A stretch of 64,000 bases of DNA from Phoronis australis (GCA_002633005.1 NMRA01000197.1:226824-290823); one strand, 5' to 3'; counted from the stretch's first letter, positions 44,236 through 55,874 are shown. Numbers and translations: made by a program. Notes: a model not told the origin generated them from the sequence alone.

Positions 44236-44945
44236 CTGCAACGACCAAACCAGAGTGTATGATAAATCCAACATCATCAACAACCAAAGATAGATACTGA
44301 TGACATCACATCCCCAACAACCAGTACTCAATACATAGAGACAATACACAATGTGGTGTCTAACACATTCACAACAGCATGTTTCTTCAAATCAGTAAAT
44401 TTCATTGAAAATTGACTTTTTAACTCTCAAACTTATGCCCCAGCATCTGTGAACAATGCAGAGTAAATGAACCATGTGTGTTCTATATGCTTGATATGGA
44501 AGGAATGAAAGACATCGACAGCATCCTAAGGTGTCCCTATATACACCATAAGTCTTTATAACAACGTGACTTAGACGTTTCAATCAGTGTGAGGCAACAT
44601 CTGCAGAAAAGGTTCCGGCGTATGAAGTTCCTCCAGGAGCTCCTGTAGGAGCATCACCACCTCTACAACCAGTCAAGTTTACCAAAATGTACGTAAGACT
44701 CAGGTTTTGACATTTTACACAAAATCATAGCCTAGTTCTCAAAATTTGAGATCCGATCACTAGACCAGATATGTTGGTAATAGTTACATGTAGCAGTACT
44801 GGATTATGAGAAATGTTGAATCATTGACTTCCAGCTGAAGTTCCCCGATTCTTCAACTCAACTGTTCTTCTTCCACGAAGTTGCGTACATGTCACGACAA
44901 ATTATCAGAACTGGTTTCATTTCGTTACAAGTTTTTAGTATTTTA
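44236..44945. other. Upstream of the DNAJA2 second exon, nothing firm
   Basis: No first DNAJA2 exon was recognised. A + strand stretch at 44588-44689 between an AG and a GTAAGA is open and Pro-rich (EVPPGAPVGASPPLQPVKFT) but has no known match that I can name. Confidence 0.3.
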
Positions 44946-45603
44946 CAGGGCTTGGAATGGCCAATGACAAAAAACGCGGAAACTTTGAAACTTTTACGGC
45001 CCAAATCATGACCGATAACCAGCCTTGAAATGTGAACCTTTCCCCGACAAAAATCGGGACTAAAAAAAAAAAAAACGTTACCACCATCAGTAGCATGCAT
45101 CTGCGCCCTTTCAGCGCAACGTCCACTCCCAACCCACACATTTTTGGCTGCAGAGCGGCAATATTTGTCGCCGCGCTTAACAATAACACGAGACGCCATT
45201 GAAAATCTCCCACCACGCTGTCCCAGATGCCCCGGCAATGTTGACAATTTACGTTCCTCCGAAACATAAAGAGCAACTTCCGCTTTTCGAGGTGAACGTC
45301 GTCTGCAACGCCGCGGTAAGAAAGGAATTTGCCGCGGAAATTTTATATCAAATCCGATTTTTTACGCGGAAATATTATAAAAAAAGCGGAAAGCACATTT
45401 GAAAAAAGCGGAAATCCGCGTTTCCGCGGAAAATTCCAAGCCCTGATTTTAGGACCAGCAAACCAAATTTCAGAACAGATTTTGCTACTGCGAAACTGTC
45501 ACGACAAATTACCGGAACTGGTTTCATTTCGTTACAAGTTTTGAGTATTTTAGTACCAGCAAACCAAATTTCAGAACAGATTTTGCTACTGCGAAACTGT
45601 CAT
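44891..45603. repeat. 101-bp tandem repeat, interrupted by a MITE
   Basis: ACCAGCAAACCAAATTTCAG starts at 45454 and again at 45555. CGACAAATTA-AACTGGTTTCATTTCGTTAC occurs at 44894 and about 45503. The left copy is split by the 500-bp MITE. Confidence 0.85.
44946..45445. mobile_element. CAGGGCTTGG-type MITE, 500-bp copy
   Basis: Begins CAGGGCTTGGAATGGCCAAT and ends GCGGAAAATTCCAAGCCCTG, with ATTTTA duplicated at 44940-44945 and 45446-45451. The insertion lies in a 101-bp tandem repeat whose other copy (45547-45552) retains a single ATTTTA and no insertion. Confidence 0.92.
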
Positions 45604-46140
45604 CATCTCCCAAGAGATGTCGCAAAATTTTAGGAAATGGTGCGTGCGCATGTCACATGCGTATTGTTTTCAAAACGATGACAGCCTTTTCTTTTTTAGT
45701 TGTTACAAAAGGTGAATTATGCATGAAAATAACATTCATTAGATTCTTTTACACTTAAATGGCTGCAACGGACAAAGTTGACTCCCAAATTTCTGCATGC
45801 ATCCTCGCCGGTCATTAGCTCTACATGTAGCCAGCCAGCTAGCTGTATGAACACTATCACCAACATACAACTAGGTACCACTGTGTGTTGAGCTCCGACA
45901 AACCTCAACATTGCACAGCCAAGATAGTTGTGCTCGTCATCTTGCCATGAAACTTGAATAGACATGTGGAACTAAAGAGCGGCAGTGGTGCATGCAAAAA
46001 ATCTGGGAGTCAACTCACACTCTCCTTGCCCGTTAGTCGTTTAAGTGAAAAACAATCTAATAAACGTCATTTTATTGTGTAATTCTCCACCTTTTGTAAC
46101 AAAGAAAAGTATGTAGTCGTTTTGAAAATGGTACACTCAT

Positions 46141-47373
46141 CAGTGTTTCCCCTGGGTTTTGAAAGGAGCGTGTTGGTAAATGGCCAAAACGGGGTGCAAA
46201 GCCCGTTGCCGCACGGGAATATGCGAAGTGGGATCCCTCTATTGTCTGGGTCTCGAAAGGAGCGTGGTAGTGAATGCTCGACACAGATGTGGAACCCGGT
46301 GGGGGGGAGAGGGGGGGACCTTCCCCAAGCAAAATTTGAAAATTAGATGTAATTGGTTGCAAGTTTTGCTCTGCTCATTATAGACAAGACCTTAACCCGA
46401 GCGTAGTGGAAGTATCTGGGTAAAGGACATTTCACAAATTGGCAATGAAGTGTCCGGCATAGTGTGATCTCTATTGCACTTGACTTGAGTACAAGAAAAA
46501 CAGTGTTAAAGTTATCCACGAAGATACAACCATAGAACAAAAAATATGTGAATTTTGTAGACGTAATAATCTAAATCGTGTAATGAAACTTCCGTTGATA
46601 TCGTCTAGTTAAACATAAATCAGTGATAGTGGATTGGCGTTGGCCGGCGAAGCAGACGATGTAATAATCCAGTCCATGCAGATGAATCTGAGACTGGTTA
46701 ACATTCAATATCGTCTTTTTGGCATTGGGCTATGGTTGATTAAACAGTTGGATGTCACGCCCTGCAGTATAATTCACAATGTCTTTTGTAAACTCGGACA
46801 CGATAAAATGAATGAAGCAGAAATCGTACTGTTTCTTACTTCATTAGCAAGCTCTGGCACATTCCCATTTTAGAAAATTTGTATCGAGGTCGTTGCCTGG
46901 TCCCCGGCAGTATTAAGTTTATATGCATTGTTGGAGAAGCAGGCAGAAACGAAGTACAAAAGGGAATTGGGGATTGAATGACTGTATTTAACGGGGGCAC
47001 AATTCAAGATCCCAATGTAAAATTATTATTTTCCCCTTTCGATCCACAAACGGCGAAAGGTGCCGTGTGACTTGTACTTATTCATTATTACTAGCGACCA
47101 TTTTTACTAGTGATTCATTTTACTAGCGATCATTTTTACTAGTGATCATTTTTACTAGCCATCATTTTTACTGGCGATCATTTTTACTAGCGATCATTTT
47201 TACTAGCGATCATTTTTACTAGCGATCATTTTTAGTAGCGATTTTTGTGTGGCGGTGAAGTTTCCCCGTCATGATTAGGTGTGTGGCGGTCAATTTGAGT
47301 ATGATTTACGAGTGGCGGGGCCAAAAAGGAGCGTGGCGGGCCGCCCAGAAGTTTACATGCAGGAGAAACCCTG
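46141..47373. mobile_element. CAGNG-ended DNA transposon, 1.23 kb, 5-bp target duplication
   Basis: Termini CAGTGTTTCCCCTG and CAGGAGAAACCCTG are complementary at 12 of 14 positions. CTCAT flanks both sides (46136-46140, 47374-47378). The interior has GGAGCGTG-type words near both ends, a 16-17-bp array (47083-47241) and no transposase frame. The ends resemble hAT-like termini, but a 5-bp duplication is short for that group. Confidence 0.72.
47083..47241. repeat. 16-17-bp minisatellite inside a transposon, about 9 copies
   Basis: ACTAGCGATCATTTTT recurs with small variations (GTGATC, GCCATC). Confidence 0.9.
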
Positions 47374-47379
47374 CTCATG

Positions 47380-47960
47380 ATACATGCATGTGCCATTTCC
47401 TAAATTTTTGTGACATCTGCAGCAAAAGTTGTTCTGAAATTTAGTTTGCTGGTATCAAAATTCTAAAAACTTATAATGAAGAGTTCACCAATTCCGATAA
47501 TTTGTCACGTGTACGCAAACTCATGAAAGAACAAGAGTTGATAGAAAAATCAGCGAAAACAAGAGACTAGCCAATAGATGATGAAACATTTCAAGGCACC
47601 GAAGGCTGACACAAAATATCGGACCATAATTCTAGCAGCAGAATAACTTTAGAACACCAAATTTCAAGACCGGTAAATAATTTAGTTTACTCAAGGAAGA
47701 GTGTAGTTTTTAATAACACTAATTTTGTGGCGGATTTTATCTGGTCAGTATTTTACCCACATCGGCGCAAAGGCTACTGTACGTGTTAAGTTTCACAACT
47801 TGGTGACGAGCAGAACTACCTGGGCTGTGTTAAATTTCGGGGTATAACGGAGCTCAACAGACAACACACAGTGTCACCTAGCTGTATTTTGATGATAGTT
47901 TTCATACAGCTAACTGGCTGGCTATAGTTTTCCACGTGCTGTTACTGTTCCTAGTCAGAA
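47380..47960 (-). repeat. Inverted, rearranged copy of 45460-45920
   Basis: CCATTTCCTAAATTTTTGTG, GTTCTGAAATTTAGTTTGCT and, further right, CGGAGCTCAACAGACAACAC and TTTTCATACAGCTAACTGGC are inverse matches to 45556-45660 and 45840-45910. The two blocks occur in the same left-right order as in the forward copy, not in the order expected of a simple inversion. Confidence 0.55.
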
Positions 47961-48370
47961 AATGAACTTCAAGAGCGGTGTTTTGAATTTGATGTCTGGT
48001 TGGCGCACTGACTAATCAATGCCAAAGGTATGTCAAAGCAACGGCAACGCTAGGCAATGACCATCGCCTCTGTTGGCCCGAAGCAGAGGCGATGTAGAGG
48101 CTATAGGCGCTCTGTACGCCGGAAGCTTTTCGGCGAATTATGCCTCGCACCGACTAAACCATCAAAGTCACGTTGTTATAAATACCTTTTGCGCATAGAG
48201 GAACACCTTAGGAGGTTGTCGATGTGTTTAATTCCTTCCAACTCGAACAAATACTCCCGTTATGAAACTTTTTCTTCGAGCAGTCCCTATTTCAGTTNCC
48301 CGATAGGCCACCATGATTTGTAGGGGCCGAATCCGGCTCTCACTACTAGCTGTGACGTGGGGAGGCACAG

Positions 48371-48560
48371 TGGCGGATTTAGGGGGCCAAGAGGCCATGA
48401 CCCCCCTAAAATTCTATCAGATTCCAGTTGGCAGTTCGGAGGTGCCAATTTCTGACTGGTAAAACCCTGGCTAATACTCTGCCCTCCCGACCCCCTCCCC
48501 AACTGACTCCCAAAATCATCACTGTGATGGATCCGCCCGCTCTCGAACAATCCCGGGAAA
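48371..48560. mobile_element. Short CAGTGGCGGATTT-type element
   Basis: Starts CAGTGGCGGATTTAGGGGGC and reaches CACTGTGATGGATCCGCCCG near 48540. Related termini (GATCCGCCACTG) lie at 52123 and 52978, and CAGGGGCGGATCTAGG starts the element at 50108. Limits uncertain. Confidence 0.4.
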
Positions 48561-50107
48561 CCAGCCATTAAGAGCTGAGTAACCGTGAACCAACATGGAG
48601 AGTAAGAATGGGCCTAGGACAAGTACACTGACCTGAAGCGAGTAGCTCTCACTGAAATAGCTTTTGTTGAGATCTACTACATACTATATACAGTGTGAAA
48701 ATACGAAATTCCCGATGAACTAAAGCTAGTTGCTGGTCAGCTCAACTTGAGACAAGCAGCTCGTACCGGCCGTCTGCGCTCGTAAGGTCAAGATTCGTTT
48801 TGTTGTGATCCAGTTTCGGGAAAAATGATTTTATGGTCATTCTTTGAAAGATTTTTTTGTTGAAAAGATGACTCGGGCCCCGAAGTCCCTGGTATAGTGC
48901 CTTTGAGGCTGTTTCAATGCCTCGTTGAAACACGACGGGTAGTTCAGTTTCTGGTGGCTGGGGAAAAGGATAGAGTGTCCCAAAAATGTACACACTTCCT
49001 GAACGCTTGCAGTCCAAATTCAGTCCTTGTGGTTATCACTGAGAGTCTGCGCGGCCTACTGCATGGTTAAATCTTATTTTTAACGTGGATACGTCAGTCA
49101 GGAAAAGCAATCAATTCAGTCTTGAAGAAAAAAAATCATTGCTCAATACTACTGGAAACAAAAAAAAACAAGGAACTGTGAAGACAACTTTTCCAAGAAA
49201 TGAGTTTAACTTTATTTGTTTATGGATTTTTAAAAGTTTTTTCTATCTACGGTTTCTGTGTGCGAATTTCATCAATGTCTTTGAGTAGATATGCAAAAAT
49301 CGTTTAAGTGTACTTTACTATTTGGGGATTACAGAGTTTTTCCAACTTCAGGCAGCAATTAAATTCATTAAATTATCACCAATTCTTACAAGATTAGCTT
49401 CTAATTGTCGAAAATCATCTATGAATCTATCGATATTCGTAGATACATAAACAAGTAAATCAGAAACCAACGAATTTGTTTATCAAACAGGAATGTTATA
49501 GGCAATCTCCGCATGCATGCTCGCAGACTTTTGACGGGTAACCGGGGAATATAGGAGATGGGGTATTCGTATTAAGGTGTGTTTTTAGAGGTACCTATAA
49601 CGGTTCACGATATAAACTTGAACTCCACTGACAAAAAAACGTTGAAATCTTTGTTTATGATTGCGAGAGTTCTTTGAGTACCCCTTTCGACATGAACACG
49701 ATCATTACAAATAGTAGCCTAGACAGCACTGTTTTCCACAAGTGGGAATTCCTTACAAACAACTCATAGTAACCATCGTCAAAAGAGTAACTATTCTTGT
49801 GATACTAACGGAAACAGTAACATTATTTTACAACTAACCATCGGAAATAGTCCTTTTGTGTAATTCACAAGTAGTGGTCTTCACGTTCTTCAAAATTCCA
49901 CCCTTTCGATGGCTCGATGGCGGCAATCCTATTGTATTTTTTCAAATTTTTGGTTGTTTGGGTCGAATGGCTGTGCTGTGCAAGAATGTTTTGTGTGTTT
50001 TTATTTTGATAAATTCGGAATCTCAGCTTCCCTCGTGAATACTTGGCAGTGTCGGGATTTACATACAGGGGTTAGTGCGCTATTCCATATTATGGTTATG
50101 GCCATGG
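48561..50107. other. No gene recognised
   Basis: Only short frames. A 91-codon minus-strand frame at 48742-49017 has no recognised domain. No repeat structure stood out apart from a few AT-rich runs. Confidence 0.4.
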
Positions 50108-50829
50108 CAGGGGCGGATCTAGGATATCACAAGGGGGGGGCGCCCAACATTTGTCCGGCTGTGAGCATTTGCGCAAACTGAACCACGATTGTAGATGCGC
50201 ATAGCACCGAATGGGGGGAGGTCAGAAAATTTTTCTGTTTTTACCTCTAAAAATCAAGCATTTTCCTTGATTCCTGAAGTATTATTCAAGAAAAAAGGCA
50301 CAAAAAACAGAGAACGTGTCAATCAGGAAAAAAAATGCAAGTATCAAAGACTCGATCTCACGACCTGGCAAGTAGTGCGCGCGAGCGTTACCACTACACC
50401 ACCACGGTTTAACTATTAGCCTCATACTAAGAGACCTACTTGTTTATGGTCCACAGCGTTTGCGCGCGAAACCTACTTCCTTTCGTAATGCTTATTTCAC
50501 GTTTTATATTTTGTGCCATCGATTCTTAACAAATGAAGTAAATTTTCTTCATTGCACAGTGGAACAGACGACGGAAACGGAGTGGTAGGGCGCAGCGCAA
50601 CTGCCGGTCGCCTGGGATATCGCGGGAGAGCCTATACTTAGCCATAGTTCCGTTACGAATGCGCCGTGTTCCGAATTTGACACTTGAAATTGGATTTGAG
50701 CCCCCCCCCAAAACTAAAACTGCTAAAACTGTACACATTTAAATCTTTTTTCATCCGTATAATTTTAATTACCGGGGTTAATTAATAAACTCAACATTTC
50801 CCTACTCTCTNCCCCTAAATCCGCCTATG
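50108..50829. mobile_element. CAGGGGCGGATCTAGG-ended element, 722 bp, 5-bp target duplication
   Basis: Left end CAGGGGCGGATCTAGG and right end CCCCTAAATCCGCCTATG are inverted repeats. CATGG is duplicated at 50103-50107 and 50830-50834. Poly-G and poly-C tracts follow both termini, and one ambiguous base lies at 50811. Contains a tRNA-like segment on the minus strand. Confidence 0.72.
50345..50412 (-). repeat. tRNA-like segment within a transposon
   Basis: The minus strand reads GGTGGTGTAGTGGTAACGCT and then GGTCGTGAGATCGAGTC, resembling an RNA polymerase III A box (TGGTGTAGTGG) and a degenerate B box at tRNA spacing. The anticodon arm and acceptor stem do not pair well, so it is a tRNA-derived relic or SINE head, not a tRNA gene. 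Confidence 0.4.
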
Positions 50830-50834
50830 CATGG

Positions 50835-52001
50835 ATTTAGAGTGTCTGTATATGTAGCACGCTATTCTATATTTATAGTCATGACCACGGATTTAGATTG
50901 TCTATATTTATGTAGCGAGCTACGACAATTAGTATAACCAAAAATAAGAACTAGAGCCTGTACTTCGTGGTCAGACGAACTCTTTATAGAATATTTTTTC
51001 TATTTGGATTTGATGTGTCTTACACCTTGAAGCTTGTAATGCACCAAGGCCAGTCAATGAATGTATATTGTGTTTATTGAAATACCTTTAGGCAATTATT
51101 AGTTTTAGCAGAATTATTAAAGTTTGGCTTGTGGCAATATTGCGTAGCGTTTTAGACACATGTTCATATTGACGTCATTTAGCATTTAATTCCAAAATTC
51201 AATGCGCCAACGCCAACGGATATTCGTCAAGTTTGATGTATGTAAACCCCTCTTGTTGCAACAACTTGTCTAGAACGTTCTAATGTTTCAATTTACGTTT
51301 AGCAACTATAAGAGACGAAACGTGAAGTAATTACAGAAATTCATCAACTTCAGTAATAGAATGGCTGCAGGACGGGATTGACCTGGAACCCCGGCTGGTA
51401 CAACACATCGGGACGGCAGGTGGCACCAGTGGATTATTAATTAAAATGCGTTTGCCCGACTTACTTGAATGAATCTATATAATATTTCTGATGCTAAAAT
51501 GTTTAGTGCCGATGATCACAAATAGTTGTGTCGCCTCTCCCTCCCACAAGTCCGTACCCTGACTGTTGCATACTTCTGTATGCATTATACATTGCTCCTT
51601 GCTAGTTCAAAGGCTTAATTTTCCCCTTATATTTGCCGTCAGTCTTAATGAAGTTGTACGTCACAAAATAGACATTGTGTACTGTTCGTCTTCTTCAATG
51701 TCTTAATCAAATTTTCTAAACTTAGAATAAGTAATGCATGTGTAAAAATCTTGTACCTCCATTTTGGTTGATATGAATTCTGATGAGACTGATCATCGTT
51801 CACATACGTCAGTCTGATCATCGTTTACAGCATTATTCTTAGGATCGTTTGTGGTCAGTGACAAGAATTCGTATAAATTACCAGGGCTGATGAAAAAACT
51901 TACGTCTTATATTACACACACCATTCGTTAATATTAATTATTATCAACATCTTATAACATGTCATACCATTCTTAGAAATAGTCGAAATAAATCTAATTA
52001 A
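50835..52001. other. No gene recognised
   Basis: AT-rich non-coding sequence without a supported feature. Confidence 0.4.
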
Positions 52002-53007
52002 AAGAATCATTTGTAATAAATTTTATCAACCATAATTGATTGTGTTTAGCTGGAGACGTTTTTTTTTATTTTTGGGTCCTGGCCCAAGGGGGGAGGTTAA
52101 ACCCCTTCAATCCCCCCCGTGGATCCGCCACTGTGTGCTGTAAAAGCGAAGAATATAGTCTGACAGTATTTTTAGTTATATTGTTTTGTTTTGTTATTCT
52201 GTTTGATTGGCATGACCCCTGAGTTTAGTACAGTGATGATGTAATTTGTTTACTTCAAAATAGTGTGGATCTCTTTCTAGAAGACTCTAGCATGACAGTA
52301 AATGCAGTCTGGAATATTCTAGAGACTAGTACATGTTTGTAGAATGGTTGGGTAGATTCAGGAAAGTTCTAGAACGTGCTTGAATTGATGTAAAGTTCCA
52401 GAACAATGCATTAGGCTGGCATACACACGGGTTTGTGTTAGGCAGATCAAGTCAGTTCAAGAGAAGATCAAGTCGGGAGATCAAGTCAGATAATCAGCAG
52501 TTCAAGAAAGTTAATCAGGAGAACTACAGTTGAGTTGCAGTGAAGAGAACCAGCAGTTACGGCGATAGTCAATAGAGAGCCAGCTATAGAGACAGCAGGT
52601 TATTGAATCGACGAGTGTAACAGTTGCTGAACGTGTCTCAGAAGTTCACCACAAGTCAAGGCTTCGCAGCATTGGTTTGAGCATAAACAGACATTACGTC
52701 GGACGTTTTGTTTGAGTAGGCTTGCGAACGTACGCTCGGGATTAATAAAGGATTAACTCGAACCAGTCTTCAGTCTATCGTCGCACCGAAAGCTAATAGC
52801 ACCGGTCTGTAACAACCTGCGCCCACCCACACACGGGGAAAAACGTGACAAGAATCATTTGTAATATATTTTATCAACCATAATTGATTGTGTTTAGCTG
52901 GAGACGTTTTTTATTTTTTTTATTTTTGGGTCCTGGCCCAAGGGGGGGTTAAACCCCCTGAACCCCCCCTCCCGTAGATCCGCCACTGTGTGCTGCAAAA
53001 GCGAAGA
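52002..53007. repeat. Direct repeats of about 155 bp flanking 697 bp
   Basis: 52002-52152 and 52850-53007 are near-identical (AAGAATCATTTGTAAT, TTGATTGTGTTTAGCTGGAG, GGGTCCTGGCCCAAGGGGGG, GATCCGCCACTGTGTGCTG). The intervening 697 bp has an LTR-like end (ATTAATAAAGG, then about 65 bp later GGTCTGTAACA). It could be an insertion between duplicated element ends or a miniature terminal-repeat element; no TG...CA borders fit the repeats. Confidence 0.6.
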
Positions 53008-55128
53008 CCCTAACGACAGTGTCCTGGCCAAGGTCCTCAAAAGGTAAACCATGCACTGATGCAGATTTGTTGAATTTTCTCTCTTATCCGGTTTTCGCAG
53101 TTTTTCTTTTCTCGACTGTCCCCGGCACCATGCCTATGTCGGTTCGCCCGGTTTAACCCAGGCGCATGAAATTTTTTTTTTTTTTGGGAAAAACAACCAA
53201 ATGCGGTTTTTGATTTTTAAAAATCGACGATCTGATAATCTAAAAACTACAACCATTAGGTACGATTGAGGATAAACTACCGCGCGTATTGATATACTCG
53301 GTGGATATACAAACGCTGATCAGAGTTTACAAGATCACATGGATTCATTTTTTAATATTCTTTCAATCTCGTTTAACCAGATTTTTGACCAGGAACCAGT
53401 TGTTGGGCCCACTTTTCATTTTTTATTACTGACAAAAGTTAGAATAGTTATATAGTCAGTGCCACCGAAATTGTACAGAGATTCCAAATTTTTAGTTTGG
53501 TTATCACCATATTTGCACTTTCGTATATATTTTATGATTTGAGCTCTAATAAAGATTAAACTTTAATGACACGTGAAATGCGTACCTGTAATGTGGTAAG
53601 TTTAGGGATGGGCTCACTATGAACTTAATAAGTAAGTTTAGCTGGCGGTCAAAATCTATTACTGTTTTGGTACTTCAAGTTCAAAACTTAGATAAAAAGT
53701 TATCAACCCGTACCCAGTAAGAAAAAAAAAACAAGTGGCCAGAAGCATTTAAAATTAAATGAAGAAAACCAATATGAAACTTATCGTTCCTTTGGGAAGT
53801 GGCCCTTTGTGAAAATAAACACAAGTTAAACTTTTTAGTCATTTTGTAATATTTATAATGTACCAAGTTAAAACTACTCTCCAGAGTTGCAAGCTATAAC
53901 TCTACAAATGTCAGAGAAAACCAAACAACAACCATTGTTGAGACAGTAATGCTTGCCATTACCTTTTCACTTCATTTGCTCAGATCTACTTCAATACAAA
54001 GGGCGCCAGGCATCGTAAAAGTTGTCTGGGGCTTAGGGTCACCAGTGTAATCGAGAAATTCTCTTCATGCGGCCCGCTAGGCATGTCTCCTCGGAAATAG
54101 GATGCTCTGATGTGCATTTCAAGCCTTTCTCAGTAAAGAGGTTCCTATCAATATTTTACAAATGTTTGTCATAAACAATTCAAGGCGGGACCTTAATTTT
54201 TATGGAGCTGGGCCACTGCTGCGCCTCAATGATGTACTGAATCACCCACCCGCAGCGGCGAAAAGGCACGCACACGGCCGGGTCGAAACTAAATGTAATT
54301 AGTAGACTACCCAGTCCCTGTCAGTCCACACGAAGTCAAAGAGTGACATTATGTCTTTTTAACCACCGTTGGTCGCCGCAGCCCTGACCCGAACTGCTTG
54401 AGAATAGTTAGATTCAATAAGAACCACGATTGGCAGTGACAGGAACTGAGTTCATTTGTAAACAATGTAATTTAGTTTTAAGAAGGGTTAAACTTTTGCA
54501 CACCTTTTGTGTTGAAGTAGAGGTTTTAAGAGTAGTGAGCGTTCGCAATGTAACCACGGAAATCTTTTCCTTCAAGTTTGTTGCTCGAATGAAGTCTGCG
54601 AGGCAGTCGGCACCATTGGCTCTGATTGACAAGAGAAGACTTTCTTCGTTCGGTGACCAAAGTTTTTATTAAGTCTAGACTTACTTTTCCCTAATATTGT
54701 GGTCATGCTCGTCGGGGTTTTTGAGTGCAAGAAAACACGGTAGTTAAATTAAACTATTAAATGCTTGATTTTTCAGCAACGACGGAGGACTTCCCACAGT
54801 GGACTTACACTCGGCGTCATAGTACTTCATTTTAAAATAATATGGAAACGCACACACGCAGACATGCCAATCCACCAATCCACAATGAAAGTGAACACTC
54901 AGTATAGATGAGCAATATATTTGACGATCACTTGAACTTTGAAACTGCCTGAACTATGCCAGCAATTAATGTACACCAAAATATCATTTTTTTCTACTGT
55001 TTTGTTTCTTGGTCGAATTTAAAGCATTCACACCGCACAACTTTTTGGGAGCTCTCTCGCCGCTTTATAGCCTTAAAGAATAGACATTTACATGTACTTC
55101 TAGACTACCTTGTTATCCAATGTTGTTG
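53008..55128. other. No gene recognised
   Basis: Short unsupported frames on both strands around 54414-54672, otherwise AT-rich non-coding sequence. A gene for which no exon could be recognised is not excluded. Confidence 0.4.
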
Positions 55129-55323
55129 TCACAACGCGCCTTCTCTGATCGTCTGTACGATCCTGTCATCTACGCAAACACCATTCGGACGAAGTTGGCC
55201 GCGTACGGCTCCATGATTACGAGAAGCGCTTTGAATCAGAAGCAAATTCAAAATTATTACTAACCCAGTTATCATTGCAGCTAGGAGTACCACTAGCTGC
55301 AACAATTTCGTTGTTTTGCTCAT
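55129..55323 (-). CDS. Small hypothetical protein with N-terminal transmembrane segment (weak)
   Basis: A 64-codon minus-strand frame starts MSKTTKLLQLVVLLAAMITG and continues LVIILNLLLIQSA, one strongly hydrophobic stretch of about 25 residues after a short basic N-terminus. A polar part with HGAVRGQLRPNGVCVDDR follows. This is the layout of a signal anchor or signal peptide. It could be the first exon of a membrane or secreted protein, but no downstream exon was recognised and no family is known to me. Confidence 0.22.
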   Translation of the reverse strand: MSKTTKLLQLVVLLAAMITGLVIILNLLLIQSASRNHGAVRGQLRPNGVCVDDRIVQTIREGAL

Positions 55324-55691
55324 CCGCCTCCCATCTTTAACGAATAGGCTGGGGCTGGACCTTTCCTGCGGGGGGTTCGATCAAACCCCCCGAAGCCCCC
55401 ACTCCCTGGCTACGGGCCGGCAACCCACAATGAACTTAGCACGATTTTTTTTCAAAAAGATTTTTTGACCTTGAAGTGTTTTCTTATGGATCGTAAACGA
55501 TTACGCACCGATAGCTATCATTTTTAAAAAATCCATTTTCGTATTTAGTTCTCTCTTAGTTTCTTTCAGTTTAAAACAATAACACTAATTGAATAAACGT
55601 CAGCGCCTACTATTTGTTACGAGCAAATTAAGTTTGACATTTGCCTAACATCGAAACGTCAATCATGCTGCAATCTCGCGTCGTTTTCATT

Positions 55692-55874
55692 CAGAGCTTG
55701 GAATGACCAATGACAAAAAGGAAGAAAAATTGCCAGGTGACATATCGTTGCACAAATGAATAGGTTTGTAAGATAAAGAGACGAAAGAAAGAGGAAACTT
55801 AAGTGGAAATCAAATAAAAGGAAATCGAAACCAAAAAGAGAAAATCCGATTAAAGAGGAAAATTACAAGTTCTG
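55692..55874. mobile_element. CAGGGCTTGG-type MITE, diverged 183-bp copy
   Basis: Starts CAGAGCTTGGAATGACCAAT and ends AGAGGAAAATTACAAGTTCTG, with internal GAAATCGAAACCAAAAAGAG also present in the 27790 copy. A clear 6-bp duplication is not visible. Confidence 0.7.

Noticed and set aside
44588-44689. + strand Pro-rich open stretch between AG and GTAAGA
   Set aside because: No family recognised, no neighbouring exons, and a single short stretch with chance splice signals is not enough.
48742-49017. 91-codon minus-strand frame
   Set aside because: No known family or splice partners.
50345-50412. Functional tRNA gene on the minus strand
   Set aside because: The acceptor and anticodon stems do not pair; only promoter-like boxes remain.
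54414-54672. Overlapping frames of 72-80 codons on both strands
   Set aside because: No recognisable domain, no splice context, mutually exclusive frames.
54808-54830. Minus-strand MKYYDAE start followed by GTAAGT as DNAJA2 first exon
   Set aside because: Only the YYD resembles a J-domain start; the LGV and helix I residues are missing and the phase does not fit.
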